Shown here one piece after another: positions 23,882 to 33,402 of a stretch of DNA of 64,000 nt. The notes below the pieces were generated by a model. It did not search any database. It was given only the letters and a program-made list of their open reading frames with translations, and had not been told where the DNA came from. Position 1 is the first letter of the stretch. Each line of letters begins with the position of its first letter. The stretch is from positions 4,511,683 through 4,575,682 of the forward strand of contig JASXTE010000002.1 of NCBI GenBank assembly GCA_030280995.1. Reading direction: 5' to 3'. This DNA comes from Hemileia vastatrix (Eukaryota; Basidiomycota; Pucciniomycetes; Pucciniales; Zaghouaniaceae). The translations under genes were made by a program, and so were the position numbers.

Positions 23882-23944
23882 AAATAAACAAGAGAGAAAT
23901 TAATAAATTAATAAATAGAGAAAAAAATAATAATTAACAGAAAT

Positions 23945-24046
23945 ATATATATATATAATTTGTTTTATTTTTATTTTTATTTTATTTATTTTATTTTATT
24001 TTATTTTATTTTATTTATTTTATTTTATTTTATTTTATTTTTATTT
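23945..24046. repeat. (TTTTA)n microsatellite
   Basis: A run of TTTTA/TTTAT units following a short (AT)n tract, just after the end of the Ser-rich gene. Low-complexity filler. Confidence 0.9.
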
Positions 24047-24170
24047 TAAACTACTAACATACTAAAAAAAACTTGAAAATAAATAACAAAATTAACCAAA
24101 AATATGAGAGTTGAAAAATTAAAATGAAATGAATAATAATAATAACATGAGACAAATAATAGTTACTAAT

Positions 24171-24240
24171 GGTATCCCCCAGCCAATTGATGAGCTGATC
24201 CCCTGATACCTTACCCACATCCAAGTGCACCTTGATGTGG
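24171..24240 (+). ncRNA. three-stem structured element, copy 1
   Basis: Stem 1 GGTATC (24171-24176) with GATACC (24205-24210), enclosing stem 2 CAGC (24180-24183) with GCTG (24194-24197); stem 3 CCACATC (24215-24221) with GATGTGG (24234-24240). Copy 2, 166 bp downstream, has the same geometry with different but still paired bases. Candidate structured RNA or cruciform; no known family recognised. Confidence 0.5.
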
Positions 24241-24336
24241 ATACACTGTTTGATAATTTTTAAATGAATTGAAATAAAAAAATAAAGATGAAAGAAATAA
24301 GAAATTGAGTGAATAATAAGAAAAAGAAAGAAAATA

Positions 24337-24405
24337 GCATTGCCCGGCTAATTTATGAGCCTTTCCCAACCAATGCTTGCCCACATCCAGGTGACCCTGA
24401 TGTGG
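24337..24405 (+). ncRNA. three-stem structured element, copy 2
   Basis: Stem 1 GCATTG (24337-24342) with CAATGC (24371-24376); stem 2 GGCT (24346-24349) with AGCC (24358-24361); stem 3 CCACATC (24381-24387) with GATGTGG (24399-24405). Distances between arms match copy 1 almost exactly (34 bp between stem-1 arms, 44 bp to stem 3). Four of six stem-1 pairs differ from copy 1 with pairing preserved. Confidence 0.5.
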
Positions 24406-24588
24406 TAACACCATATAATATAATTTTGTGATTTTTCCTTCTTTATATCCTAATAACTCTCATAAAAAATTAAAAGAAAAATAGAGAAAAAAGAAAATAT
24501 TCTAAAACTACTATCTAACTGTAGACACAAAATAAAGAAAAGAAAACAAAAAAAATCCAGCTCCATAGAAAGTCCAGTCCAAGGAAAT

Positions 24589-24644
24589 GATCACTGGGTG
24601 GGCTCCCTCCAATAAGTAAAAATGATGGGAGACCACAAGTGATC
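24589..24644. other. long imperfect hairpin
   Basis: GATCACT (24589-24595) pairs with AGTGATC (24638-24644), with an inner GTGGGCTCCC/GGGAGACCAC stem having one mismatch. It lies in the same hairpin-rich segment between the Ser-rich gene and integrase. Confidence 0.6.
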
Positions 24645-24693
24645 CCCCACTAAACCATATAGACAAAAGAAGCCTGTCCCAAGCCAGTAAGCC

Positions 24694-25130
24694 AGTTTAA
24701 AGTCATAGTGGACTTGAAACCTGAATAACAAAAACCAGAACTATGATTCAACTAGGACAAACAAAATACTTGAAACAGACATTTTGGGGTAACTGTTCTA
24801 CAGAGCAGCCAGCTCATCAGTTACCCCCACACTTGCCAAAATAAAATCTAGAAGCCCCCCCTGGGTACCTTCTAAAAACAACACAAAATCCAAAACATTA
24901 AACCAAAAATAATAAGCGTGAAGAGACCAACACTTGAAGACCAAAAGAAGTTCCAGTTTAAAGTCATAGAGGACTAAAAACCTGTGAAGAAAAATCAATA
25001 CTATGGTTCAACCAAATTAAGAGAAGGGGTTGGAAACAGACAATCTGGGGTAGCTGCTGATAGAGCAGCAAGCCCATCAGTTACCCCTACACTTGCCAAA
25101 ACAAAATCTAGAATCCCCACCCATGTGTAA
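24694..25130 (+). repeat. hairpin modules, copies 2 and 3
   Basis: Two tandem modules about 261 bp apart. Each has GTTTAAAGTCATAG.GGACT, an AACCTG segment, the GGGGTA[AG]CTG...CAGTTACCCC stem (24786-24827 and 25047-25087) and CACTTGCCAAAA.AAAATCTAGAA. Copy 3 changes one stem base to a G-T pair. They lie between integrase and the structured elements, homologous to 21640-21835. Confidence 0.75.
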
Positions 25131-25220
25131 CTTCTAACAAAAAGTTTCCAACAAAAATGATGCACAGCATCACCAAAATCCAAATTAAAGAATGGTCCGT
25201 AGTTTATCCTCATTGCGGAT

Positions 25221-26407
25221 TCAATCTTCTTCACTTTTCATGCCTCTAGGGTAAAATCTCTTCACATGATCTGCAGCTACTCTCTTCCTTAAGACTGCAT
25301 CATCTAACTCCTCCAAAAAATAAGAACCTCTAGACACCTGAGATCTGACTCTGTAAGGTCCATTCCATCTGTCAGAAAACATCTTACCCCACTGACTCTC
25401 CAAACTTCTATTATACACCAAAACCAAACAACCAGGTTTCAAGGGATTCCTGAGTCTATGAGCCAACTTCTTGTCCCAGTATCTGACTGATTGATTTCTT
25501 ATCTTCATCATTATAGAGTATGCCTTCTCTTGACATTCTTATATACATTCCAACAGTTACATCCTGGCACAGAGAAAATCTTCTGCTGAGCATATATCAT
25601 CCCAATCAATTCCAAGATAAGAGAAAGCTTCCAAATCCACCGGTAGAACAGCTTTCTGCCCGAAAATTAATTCATAAGGAGAATAGCCAGTTGTCCTTTT
25701 CACAGTGACTCTATCAGCAAATAACACCAAGGGTAAATAATGCCTCCATTTTTCAGCACTATCTCCACACATTTTCACCAAAGCATTTTTGATAACTTGA
25801 TGGCCTCTTTCAACCATGCCTTCAGCTTCAGGATAATAAGGTTTAGCCACTCTGTCTTTAAAACCAATACTTTCCACAGCTTCTTTGAATTCAGCTCCAA
25901 ACTCTTGCCCACCATCAACAGTCACCAACTTCATCAACCCATACATAAAAACCCATTCTTTCTTCAAAAATTCTGCCACATTTTTGGCAGTCAAATTCAC
26001 CAGAGGCACCGCCTCTACCCAACCAGACAAATAATCCCTGGCAACAATCAAGTATTTATACCTGCCCTCTTTGATATGGACAGCATCCAAACTGAATTTC
26101 CAGACACAGCTGTTTCACCAGTAGCACGGCCAACCTCTTTAGGTTTCAAGTGACATCTTCTTTGAAAATCTTCACAAGATTGAACCCAACACTGCACAGC
26201 CAACTTCATACCTGGCCACCAATATCTATCTGCTACTCTTCTATAAGTCTCCCCAAAGCCTCTATGACCAAGGTCTTCATGCAAAGACTTCAAAACCAAT
26301 TCTTGACCCTTCTTCTGAGTTACCACCACTTGAGGATTTGGATGTCCCCTCCTCATCAACCTCCTTCCTGACACATAAAATCCAGGACTATTCTTCTTGA
26401 TTGCCAC
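25221..26407 (-). pseudogene. gypsy element 2 integrase
   Basis: Integrase in three frames on the minus strand. 26048-26407 carries the H2C2 domain (LHEDLGHRGF, YWWPGM, SCEDFQRR), where the last zinc Cys is Phe. 25557-26090 is the catalytic core with DDE residues apparently intact: D2 (MDAVHIKEG), D59 (TVDGGQEF) and E94 (GMVERGHQ), plus the TTGYSPYELIFG block. 25221-25511 is the C-terminal domain with KPGCLVLVYN and WNGPYRVRS (GPY/F motif). Frames are offset, so at least two frameshifts separate them. No chromodomain is seen. Confidence 0.9.
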
Positions 26408-26908
26408 CTAAGTATCATCATCACAAGTATCTTGCCTTTATAAGGTTAACAGATACTCAACCATAATAAAATAAAACACAATCTGACCCCAGGTCTCATC
26501 TTCAAAATACAACAAAACAACATCCAAGGGTACAACCCTTTTTCCAAAATCTCCAGTGTACACATGAGCAACATGACCGGCCTATCCAGGACACCAATAC
26601 CTAACCTTCGGCAGCTTCTTTTTTTCCCACTGAATCTTAAGAGAATCCAGCTCACCAACAAATACACCATTCTACAATCATGAGCCATCCCAAACAACAG
26701 CTCCATCCTCATCAACAAAAACATCCTGATCACCAGAATCAGTATCAGAACCATCCAGTTTAACCTATTGGTGGAGGTGAGAACAATCAACCAGTTTAGC
26801 CTCTTGGGGGAGGAGAGAAAAATCTTCAGCACCCTTTGCCCTGGCCCCAACTACTGGAACATCTTCATCAAATTTTTCAGAATCAGAATCATCATCTGTG
26901 GGTGGTCT
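26408..26908 (-). pseudogene. RNase H-integrase linker of element 2
   Basis: About 500 bp between the RNase H and zinc-binding frames, decayed by frameshifts. Acidic codons on the minus strand (DSDTDSGDQ-like) are consistent with a linker; no domain is recognised. Confidence 0.5.
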
Positions 26909-28135
26909 TTATGATAATCCATCTGGCATTGTAAAAGTCTTACCTGGCTTGTGCACCAGGTCAAAAGAAAAATGTTGAATAAATGCCACCCACCTAGTCA
27001 TTGGAGCATTTGGAAGACTAGGTGTGTTTATCATTTGAACCAGAGATTTAGCATCCACCTGCAGCTCAAAATGCTGCCCCCACAAAACGGTTTGTAGCTT
27101 CTTCAAAAATTTTGCTACACCACACAATTCCAACTTTGGCTGAGAATACCTGGATTCCACCTCATTAAAAACTACAGACTCATACCTTACTGGCCTGACC
27201 TTCCCAGTTTTATCTTCCTGAGACAAAACAGCACCTGAAGCAATATAACTTGAGTCCACAACCAGATAAATTTTTCCAGCTGTCCTTCCATAATCCAACT
27301 TGTGAAGAATAATATATTCACCTACCACCTTCTTCGATTTCTGAAAAGCCTCTTCACACTCTTCAGTCCTTTTCCACTCCGCATCTTTCCTGGTCAACTT
27401 TCTCAAGGGTGAAGCCAACAAAGAAAAATATTTAATAAAAATCCTGACATACACAAAAACTCCCGAAAATCCCCTAACTTCAGTAGTATTTTTGGGCCTT
27501 GGCCATGACTGAATTTTATTAACTTTCTTCTTTGCCATAATCCTTCCCTCCTTACATAAGACATGACCCAGGATTTTCAGAGCAGGAACACAACAACAGA
27601 ACTTTGACCCAGAAATGGTCAAACCAGCCTCTTCAATTCTAAACAATACTCTCTCTAGAGTAATTGCATATTCCCAAACAAATCTCCTTATACCTGGGTT
27701 CTCTTTCAGCACCACATTTCCATAATCAGTGGAGGGTCCTTTAATTCCACCGTCATCAATAAAAATACCAGCATGAGTTGGAACCTCACCCTGTAAAATC
27801 CAAGCCATTTGAGCTTGATATACTGCTACTGAATTAGTTGCTCCTTGAGGCAACCTAGTGAGCTGAAATATTCCCAGAGGAGTCTCAAACGTTTTGAGCT
27901 GCCGTGAATCAGTGTGAAGTTCCCTTTTATCATAACCGCCCATAATAACTCCCAAACCATAACATACACTTCCAGCAAAGGCTTCCACAAAGTCCTCCAC
28001 ACTTGGTGGCATCCCCGCATCCTTGATAGTGACTCTATTCAAGGCACTAAGATCATGCACTACCCTCAACTTCCCATTCTGTTTCTTAACACAAAAAACT
28101 GCACTTGAGTATCTAGAAGTTGATTGTTCATACAA
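26909..28135 (-). pseudogene. gypsy element 2 reverse transcriptase-RNase H
   Basis: A long open frame (408 codons). Reverse transcriptase occupies about 1-230: FCVKKQNGKLRVVHDLSALN, a motif-A region GLGVIMGGYDKREL where the catalytic Asp position appears to be Val, LTRLPQGATNSV (motif B) and IFIDD (residues 124-128, motif C). RNase H occupies about 288-408, with acidic residues in VDSS (D294), KLELCG (E336) and VDAKSL (D361), ending HKPGKTFTMPDGLS. The type resembles basidiomycete gypsy elements rather than copia. The long frame implies fairly recent activity, but the motif-A change should abolish polymerisation. Confidence 0.9.
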
Positions 28136-29343
28136 TCCTGTCCTGACTTTTCCCTAACAATCTCCACAAATTGTTCCTAATAGCATCTGGAATTGGAATA
28201 GGTTTGATTTGCCAAGGTTCATGACAAACCACAGGAATCAAGTAAGGTTCACCATAAAAGTGATTCAACACACCCCTTTCCTCTTCAACAAATGCCACCG
28301 CTTTCTCCCTGAGCACAATAACGTGCAACAACAACTTCTTTTCCTCATCAGACAACCACCCATCACAACCAAAATTAACAACTTTTGACCTTTCCACAGT
28401 CACCTGAGCGGTTTCCACAAAATCAGGAAGATTCTTCACCAGAGGAGTACAGTAAGGATCTCTTGATAAGGAAGGCCTCTTCAAAGGAGGATTCAAACCC
28501 ACACGCATAGGCTCATTGACAGGCCTAATCTTCTGTGCTACCTTATTGTACTTTGTGGCTCCACTGTCAACTTGAAGGATCTTCAGGATTTCTTCACCAC
28601 CAGACCTGGAACAAAAACCAAGGGTTTCCCAATTGCTCACATGTGAAGCCCAGGCAATGTTTTTGAAAGGTGTAGAAGAAACCCTAGTGGTGCAAAATTG
28701 GGAGGACTTACTTTTAGACCCTAATCTCACCACTCCACAGCTTTTCCGCAATTCCATCTTCCAAATCTTCAAATCTCGATTCATCTTCTGAATCACATCT
28801 TTTAAAATTATGCAGTTTATCCTCATGCCGGAGGCCCAAAAATTGATCTTGACGATCTTCTTTCTTCAAAAATTTGTGCAGTTTAACCTCATGCTGGAGG
28901 CCAAAATATTGATCTTGATGATCTTCACAAAAATAATTCTTTTCTTCTGTTTTAATTATCTTCAGATTTTTTTCTTGCTTTTCCTCAGTTATCTTGAAAT
29001 TTTTATCTTCTTTTCTTGAGTTTTCTTTCATCCTACAAAAATAACCAGGGGTTTCCCAAATGCTCACAGACTTGGCCAAGGTGATGTTTTTGAAAGGCGT
29101 AGAAGAAACCCTAGTGGTGCACAATTGGGAGGACTTACTTTTAGACCCTAATCTCAATGCTCCAAAAATTTTCCGCATATCTTTCAAAAAAGATATATAA
29201 CCAATTTTCATTTTTGAACTTGAATTAAAAATAATTGAATATCTTGAGAGAAAACAGATACTTGATAAAAAACATGAAGAATACTTGCAGAGAAGAGAAA
29301 CATTAAAAAGAGAAAGTTTAAAATTCACTTGGTATATCTCCAA
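28128..29343 (-). pseudogene. element 2 leader/pol N-terminal region with internal repeats
   Basis: Two frames upstream of reverse transcriptase. 28128-28826 ends in YGEPYLIPVVCHEPWQIKPI, the lead-in to reverse transcriptase, and holds LQVDSGATKYN, a possible protease remnant. 28714-29343 follows the primer site and is Lys/Glu-rich. A block encoding RLGSKSKSSQ.CTTRVSSTP occurs in both (28620-28760 and 29035-29180, about 130 bp direct repeat), and 28811-28925 holds a tandem repeat encoding HE.KLH.F units. No Gag domain or zinc knuckle is recognised, so capsid function is missing or supplied elsewhere. Confidence 0.6.
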
Positions 29344-29394
29344 GGGAGCTGACCTACTACAACCTTGGATTTCCTCATCTTGGGGAGGGTCCTA

Positions 29395-29411
29395 CCCCAC
29401 GTTGGGCGCCA
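29395..29411 (-). other. primer binding site, tRNA-Lys type
   Basis: TGGCGCCCAACGTGGGG on the minus strand, four bases after the LTR end. It is complementary to the 3' end of eukaryotic tRNA-Lys(CUU), including CCA, as I recall that sequence. It fixes the element's orientation as minus. Confidence 0.8.
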
Positions 29412-29415
29412 GAAA

Positions 29416-30513
29416 TGTAGACAATCCTATAGGACCAGCTATAGGCCTTGACCAAGGGAGTTGGAGAAAAACCAGAGAGAAAATCCCCTGTCCCTTTAGA
29501 AAAATATAAGTGAGATTTAACTGCTACAGTAAATTGGTTCCTGTTGTTTAAAGCCCTTTTCCAATACACTTGACTGCCTGATCATCCAAGAAATTAGTCT
29601 CCAGACAGACTACTAAACCAAAGAACTGAAATGTAGACCAATGTCCACACCAGAGAAAGCAATGATACTTGATGTAGGTTGCAAATCCACACCAGAGACT
29701 GCAATAATACTTGATATAGCTTGCAAGACCACACCAGAGAAAACAGTTGCCAAAGTTGAGTTAAAGGAAGAACTAACCTTGCAACAAACACAGCCAATTG
29801 TGGCCAAAAACCAGTGAAAACTGAGTGAGGAACAAGGATATCACCTCCGGATGATTGTATGATAATTAAAGTTGCCCCAAACTGTCTTATTCACTATTTA
29901 CACACAGACCACTATCTAAGAGCCCATGCACACCCACTAATTTGGCATTTATGAGTGCCAAATTGCATAAAATCCCTCTAGAAACGCTTCCCAGCCTTCT
30001 AGCACCAAGGCGGGTGGTCTGCCCAACGTAGGGAGGCCCGCTTGAAGGGCAGGACCGCCCTGAAGCCAGAAAACCACCAAAAACCACCAAAAACACCCAA
30101 AATACTTAGAAAACTAAACTACAACTACTAAAAACTTTAAAAAACATAATTAAGCTACAACAACATTGGGACATAAATTGTAGAGAAAAATTATCCTGTT
30201 CTAATGGTACTAAGCACTTAACCCTAAGACTTAAGGTTAGCCCGTAAAACGTAAAAAACAAGAATAAACAGCTATCTTTTGAAATGAAAAATGAGAAATA
30301 ATCCCTCAGATACTTAGAATATGAAAAATGTCATAAAGACATAAAATATAGAAAAAAAACGGGGCTATCCAATTGTAATACCCACATCCCCAAAGTCCCA
30401 ATATTCGTCGAATAATTCCAGAAAAACACCCAATTATGAACAATGCCATTGAAGACATATCAAAAAACGCCAAACAGACCAATAAAGGGCTCCACCAAAG
30501 TTGGAAGACCACA
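29416..30513 (-). repeat. 5' LTR of gypsy element 2
   Basis: 1098 bp from TGTGGTCTTCC (minus strand, at 30513) to GTCTACA (29416). It matches 19891-20827 except for an extra stretch of about 165 bp (around 29851-30016). It contains the GC-rich GGCGGTCCTGCCC... block and is followed by the primer site. Confidence 0.9.
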
Positions 30514-30645
30514 ACACTAATTTTATATTTCTAATATTTAAGATATAATAAAGTTAAAGGTATCATTGACTGATGATTGAAATTCCGTTACTATTTTCTA
30601 ATTTTTAATTTTTTTCTATCTTAAATCAAAATTTTACTCTCTTAG

Positions 30646-30950
30646 GATTGAACCATCAATGAGTAACAATTTGAAAAAAAAATGGCCAGGGAAGAACTCT
30701 AAAAATTGGTGGGAAAAAGACATTGCTACCGGAATGAAACTTGTAAATGCTCTTGGAATGGATACAAACAGAAAGAAGCCACATTTCCATGCACAATCTT
30801 ATGCAAATAATATGACAGATTGAAATAATTATTAAGTTTTTTTTCCTGGTTGTAGTATTTATAAACCAAAAGGTGTCTTAATACCTAATTTTCTTGTGCA
30901 GAATTTCAAAATTCATGAGCTCAAAGAACTAGATATGTTAGAATCTACGG
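30646..30950 (+). pseudogene. TET/JBP-like oxygenase unit 1, N-terminal exon part
   Basis: Follows a TTTTACTCTCTTAG acceptor. The frame encodes NSKNWWEKDIATGMKLVNAL and, after stops at about 30822, IYKPKGVLIPNFLVQNFKIH, which aligns with IFHPIRSSIPSVIVK in unit 2 at about 57345-57390. Ends in LESTVQC-type sequence cut at 30950 by the solo LTR; coding resumes in the same frame at about 31668. Several nonsense codons show it is dead. Confidence 0.65.
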
Positions 30951-31665
30951 TGTGGTGATCCAAACCTGGGTAGGCCTTTGGAGTGCATATTTGTAGGTAT
31001 TTTGGATGTAGGGTATAGCTGGGGTTATGGTGTTTTTATTGGTGTTTTCTTGTTTCTAAATGTAGTTACTGTTGTTTTGTTGTTTTAGAGGGGGATTTTG
31101 GGAGTTTTTGGGCGTTTAAGGGCCTAAAAGAAGCCGTCCCTTCATCAGGTGGCCGGCCTGCCTCTAAGCGGCCGTCCCTACATTGGGCAGCCCGCCCGCC
31201 TTTAAGCGGCTGTCCCTATGTCAGGCAGCCCACCCGCCTGTGTGCATGGGAGCCTTTAGATGAATTTTTTATGCATGTAGAAAGGTGGGAGAGCTTTATT
31301 TTTGGCAGGGATTAGGCTGGGGTGGTCTGTGCATAGCTGTATGATGTGTGTGTGGGAAGATTTTTAGGGAATCATCTTATCTCTTTACTCATCACCTCTC
31401 TGTTCCTCACTGTCTCATTGGATGGTGTTTTGTTGGAATATATTACTGTTCATTTCAACTTTTTCTGGTAGTCTTTCTGGGACTATTATCTTTCACTTTT
31501 AAAGAGGTCAAGAGTGTTTAATTAGAGGGTTTAGCAAAAAGATCTCCAATTTTCTGCAACAGGTAAATCTCACTTATTTTTCTAAAGGGACAAGGAATTT
31601 TATCTCTGGGTTTTCTCCAACTCCCTTGGTCAAGGCCTATATCTAGTACTACAGGATTGTCTACA
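30951..31665 (+). mobile_element. solo LTR inside the TET-like gene
   Basis: 715 bp, TGTGGTGATCC to GTCTACA, the same family as the LTRs of element 2 but in the opposite orientation and diverged. It contains a three-unit GC-rich tandem repeat (31131-31243). Flanks ACGG and ATGG differ by one base, a possible decayed target duplication. It splits an exon of the TET-like gene at a point where the two sides rejoin in frame. Confidence 0.82.
31131..31243. repeat. GC-rich 38-bp tandem repeat in LTR
   Basis: Three units of about 38 bp, each of the form GCGGCCGTCCCTACATTGGG followed by CAGCCCGCCCGCC, with differences. A single related block occurs in the two LTRs of element 2 (20336-20380, 30010-30060). 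Confidence 0.8.
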
Positions 31666-32584
31666 ATGGTGCAATGCATTGAGGATCTTTCTTACTGCAA
31701 ACATGAAATTACAAATAATGGCCCTCATTAAAGTGCTGGTGGTTTTGGAAAATTTTTTAGTGTTGGCTTTATTTTGGATAGGAATAAATCTTTATATATT
31801 TGTAAGTATCACTTTTTTAATTTAAATACTGAATTTTAGAATTCTTTTCCTTGCAGAAGAGTACACTGATGATATTGTACACATGGATGAATATAAAAAA
31901 TAAATGAAGAGGATTGCGATATACTTTGAATATTTTAAAAACAAAATATCATATGTAAAGTACAACAGGGCAACAAATCTTTTTGAAAAACTTGGTATTC
32001 CTGGATTTTCAAAAGATTCTAGTGAAGAAGAGGGTATAAAATTTGCTAGAAATTTAACTTGGACATCTGGAGTAAATGGTAATGGGTTCTCCAATGAGGT
32101 TCATCATGATTAGGATGCAAGTGAGTATACTTTAGGAATATTTTTTCCAAAAGATACAGAAAAAAATACCATTTATGTAAAGGACGATTAGACCCAACCA
32201 CAACAAACAGGTGGAGAACTTATGTTTCCCAAAATTCAAAGTATAATCAATTTTGAAGTAACTAATGGAATAGAAGTGAAATTATGGCCTGCCAATAAGC
32301 TGAGGCATTTTACCTCAAGATGTCACAAAATTCCTGGCTTCACGAGGATAGGTTCTTCTATTCAAATGAGCACTAGACTTTTTCATGCTATAGAAAAACT
32401 CAATGTTTTTGATATTGATATTTCAGAATATTTGGAAATTAAGGAAGAAAAAGATAGGTTTGATTATTTGATTAGTGCCTTGAGAGATTTTTTGAAAAGA
32501 GATGACTTAATAGAGGAAGAAATAGTATCAGCAAAGTATTATTTATGTAATGTTAAGAAAAATCTAAAAAAATTTAAAATTTAA
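31666..32584 (+). pseudogene. TET/JBP-like 2OG-Fe(II) oxygenase, unit 1, catalytic part
   Basis: Exon 31666-31801, intron 31802-31856 (55 nt, GTAAGT...TTGCAG), exon 31857-32584. Recognisable segments: YFEYFKNKISYVKYNRATNL, LTWTSGVNGNGFSNEVHHD (H-x-D iron ligands, 32102-32110), TGGELMFPK, KLWPANKLRHF (distal His, 32306-32308) and IGSSIQMSTRLF (Arg for 2-oxoglutarate). This H-x-D, H, R order and the GGEL.FPE block match the TET/JBP-like oxygenases common in rusts and in some fungal transposons. Stops at 31901, 32111 and 32189 (the second right after H-x-D) make it a pseudogene. A homologue at 57135-58315 has the same domain order. The normal enzyme would oxidise methylated bases in DNA; that substrate is inference. 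Confidence 0.75.
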
Positions 32585-33402
32585 ATATTAAAAATTTATA
32601 TAATATATACACAACTTAATGCGAAATTAAACATGATAGATACTGGGAGTAGCTGTAAAATTTTCAGTTGTGATGTTTATAGTATTATAAATTTTATTAT
32701 TTGTGAAATAAAATAATTTTTTTTTCATAATATAATAAGAAAATTTGATTTACTTTTGAAGAAATATATAAGTTGTAAAATCTTTAAATGTCATTTTTAT
32801 TAACTTAGTAGCTAAAATTTTAAAATAAAAAAACTATAATAAAGAATTTGAAATATATTAGTCATAAAAATACGCTTTTAATGCTACCAAATTAACTGTA
32901 TAGTTTTATAGGTTGAACAGGATTATTAATAATAAAGTTAATAATAAAGAGTTGATGAAAGAATGTTGAATCAATAATAGACTAATATGTATTTTTTTAA
33001 GAATACACTCATTTAATTATTTAAATTGTTCTACTTCTGATTAAAAATGTTACAATCAATGAAAAAATTTGTAAAAATTAATAGATTATTCAATATTAAA
33101 GGCAAAGTAACAAAACTTAAGCAGTTATCATATTTTAAATAAAAAATAAAATATTCAAGAATTTAATACAAGTATTTGAAATCATATAAGTAGATTTTAA
33201 ACTCTTCCTTATTGTTGGACTTACAATATTTTTTTAAATAATTAATTTAGAAAATCATGTCAAAGGTTTCTTAATAAATTTCAAAGATGGTCACATGTTT
33301 GACGTATCTGAAGGAAAATAACTTGAATTATACAAGATAAATAAAGTACACAGAACTTTTTATATTTGCATGTTGGAATATTAATTTATTGAAAGGCTAT
33401 TT
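32585..33402. other. spacer between convergent genes, unit 1
   Basis: AT-rich 0.8 kb between the ends of the two convergent genes. No feature is supported beyond shared 3' flanks. Confidence 0.5.

Noticed and set aside
24786..24827. Minus strand of the hairpin module contains CTGATGAG, the hammerhead ribozyme core box.
   Set aside because: The matching GAAA box is absent (GTAGAAC instead), and the CTG is already part of the outer stem, so the hammerhead three-way junction cannot form.
19891..30513. Clean target duplication for element 2.
   Set aside because: Flanking pentamers TATGC and ACACT do not match; I treat the element as rearranged rather than a simple insertion.
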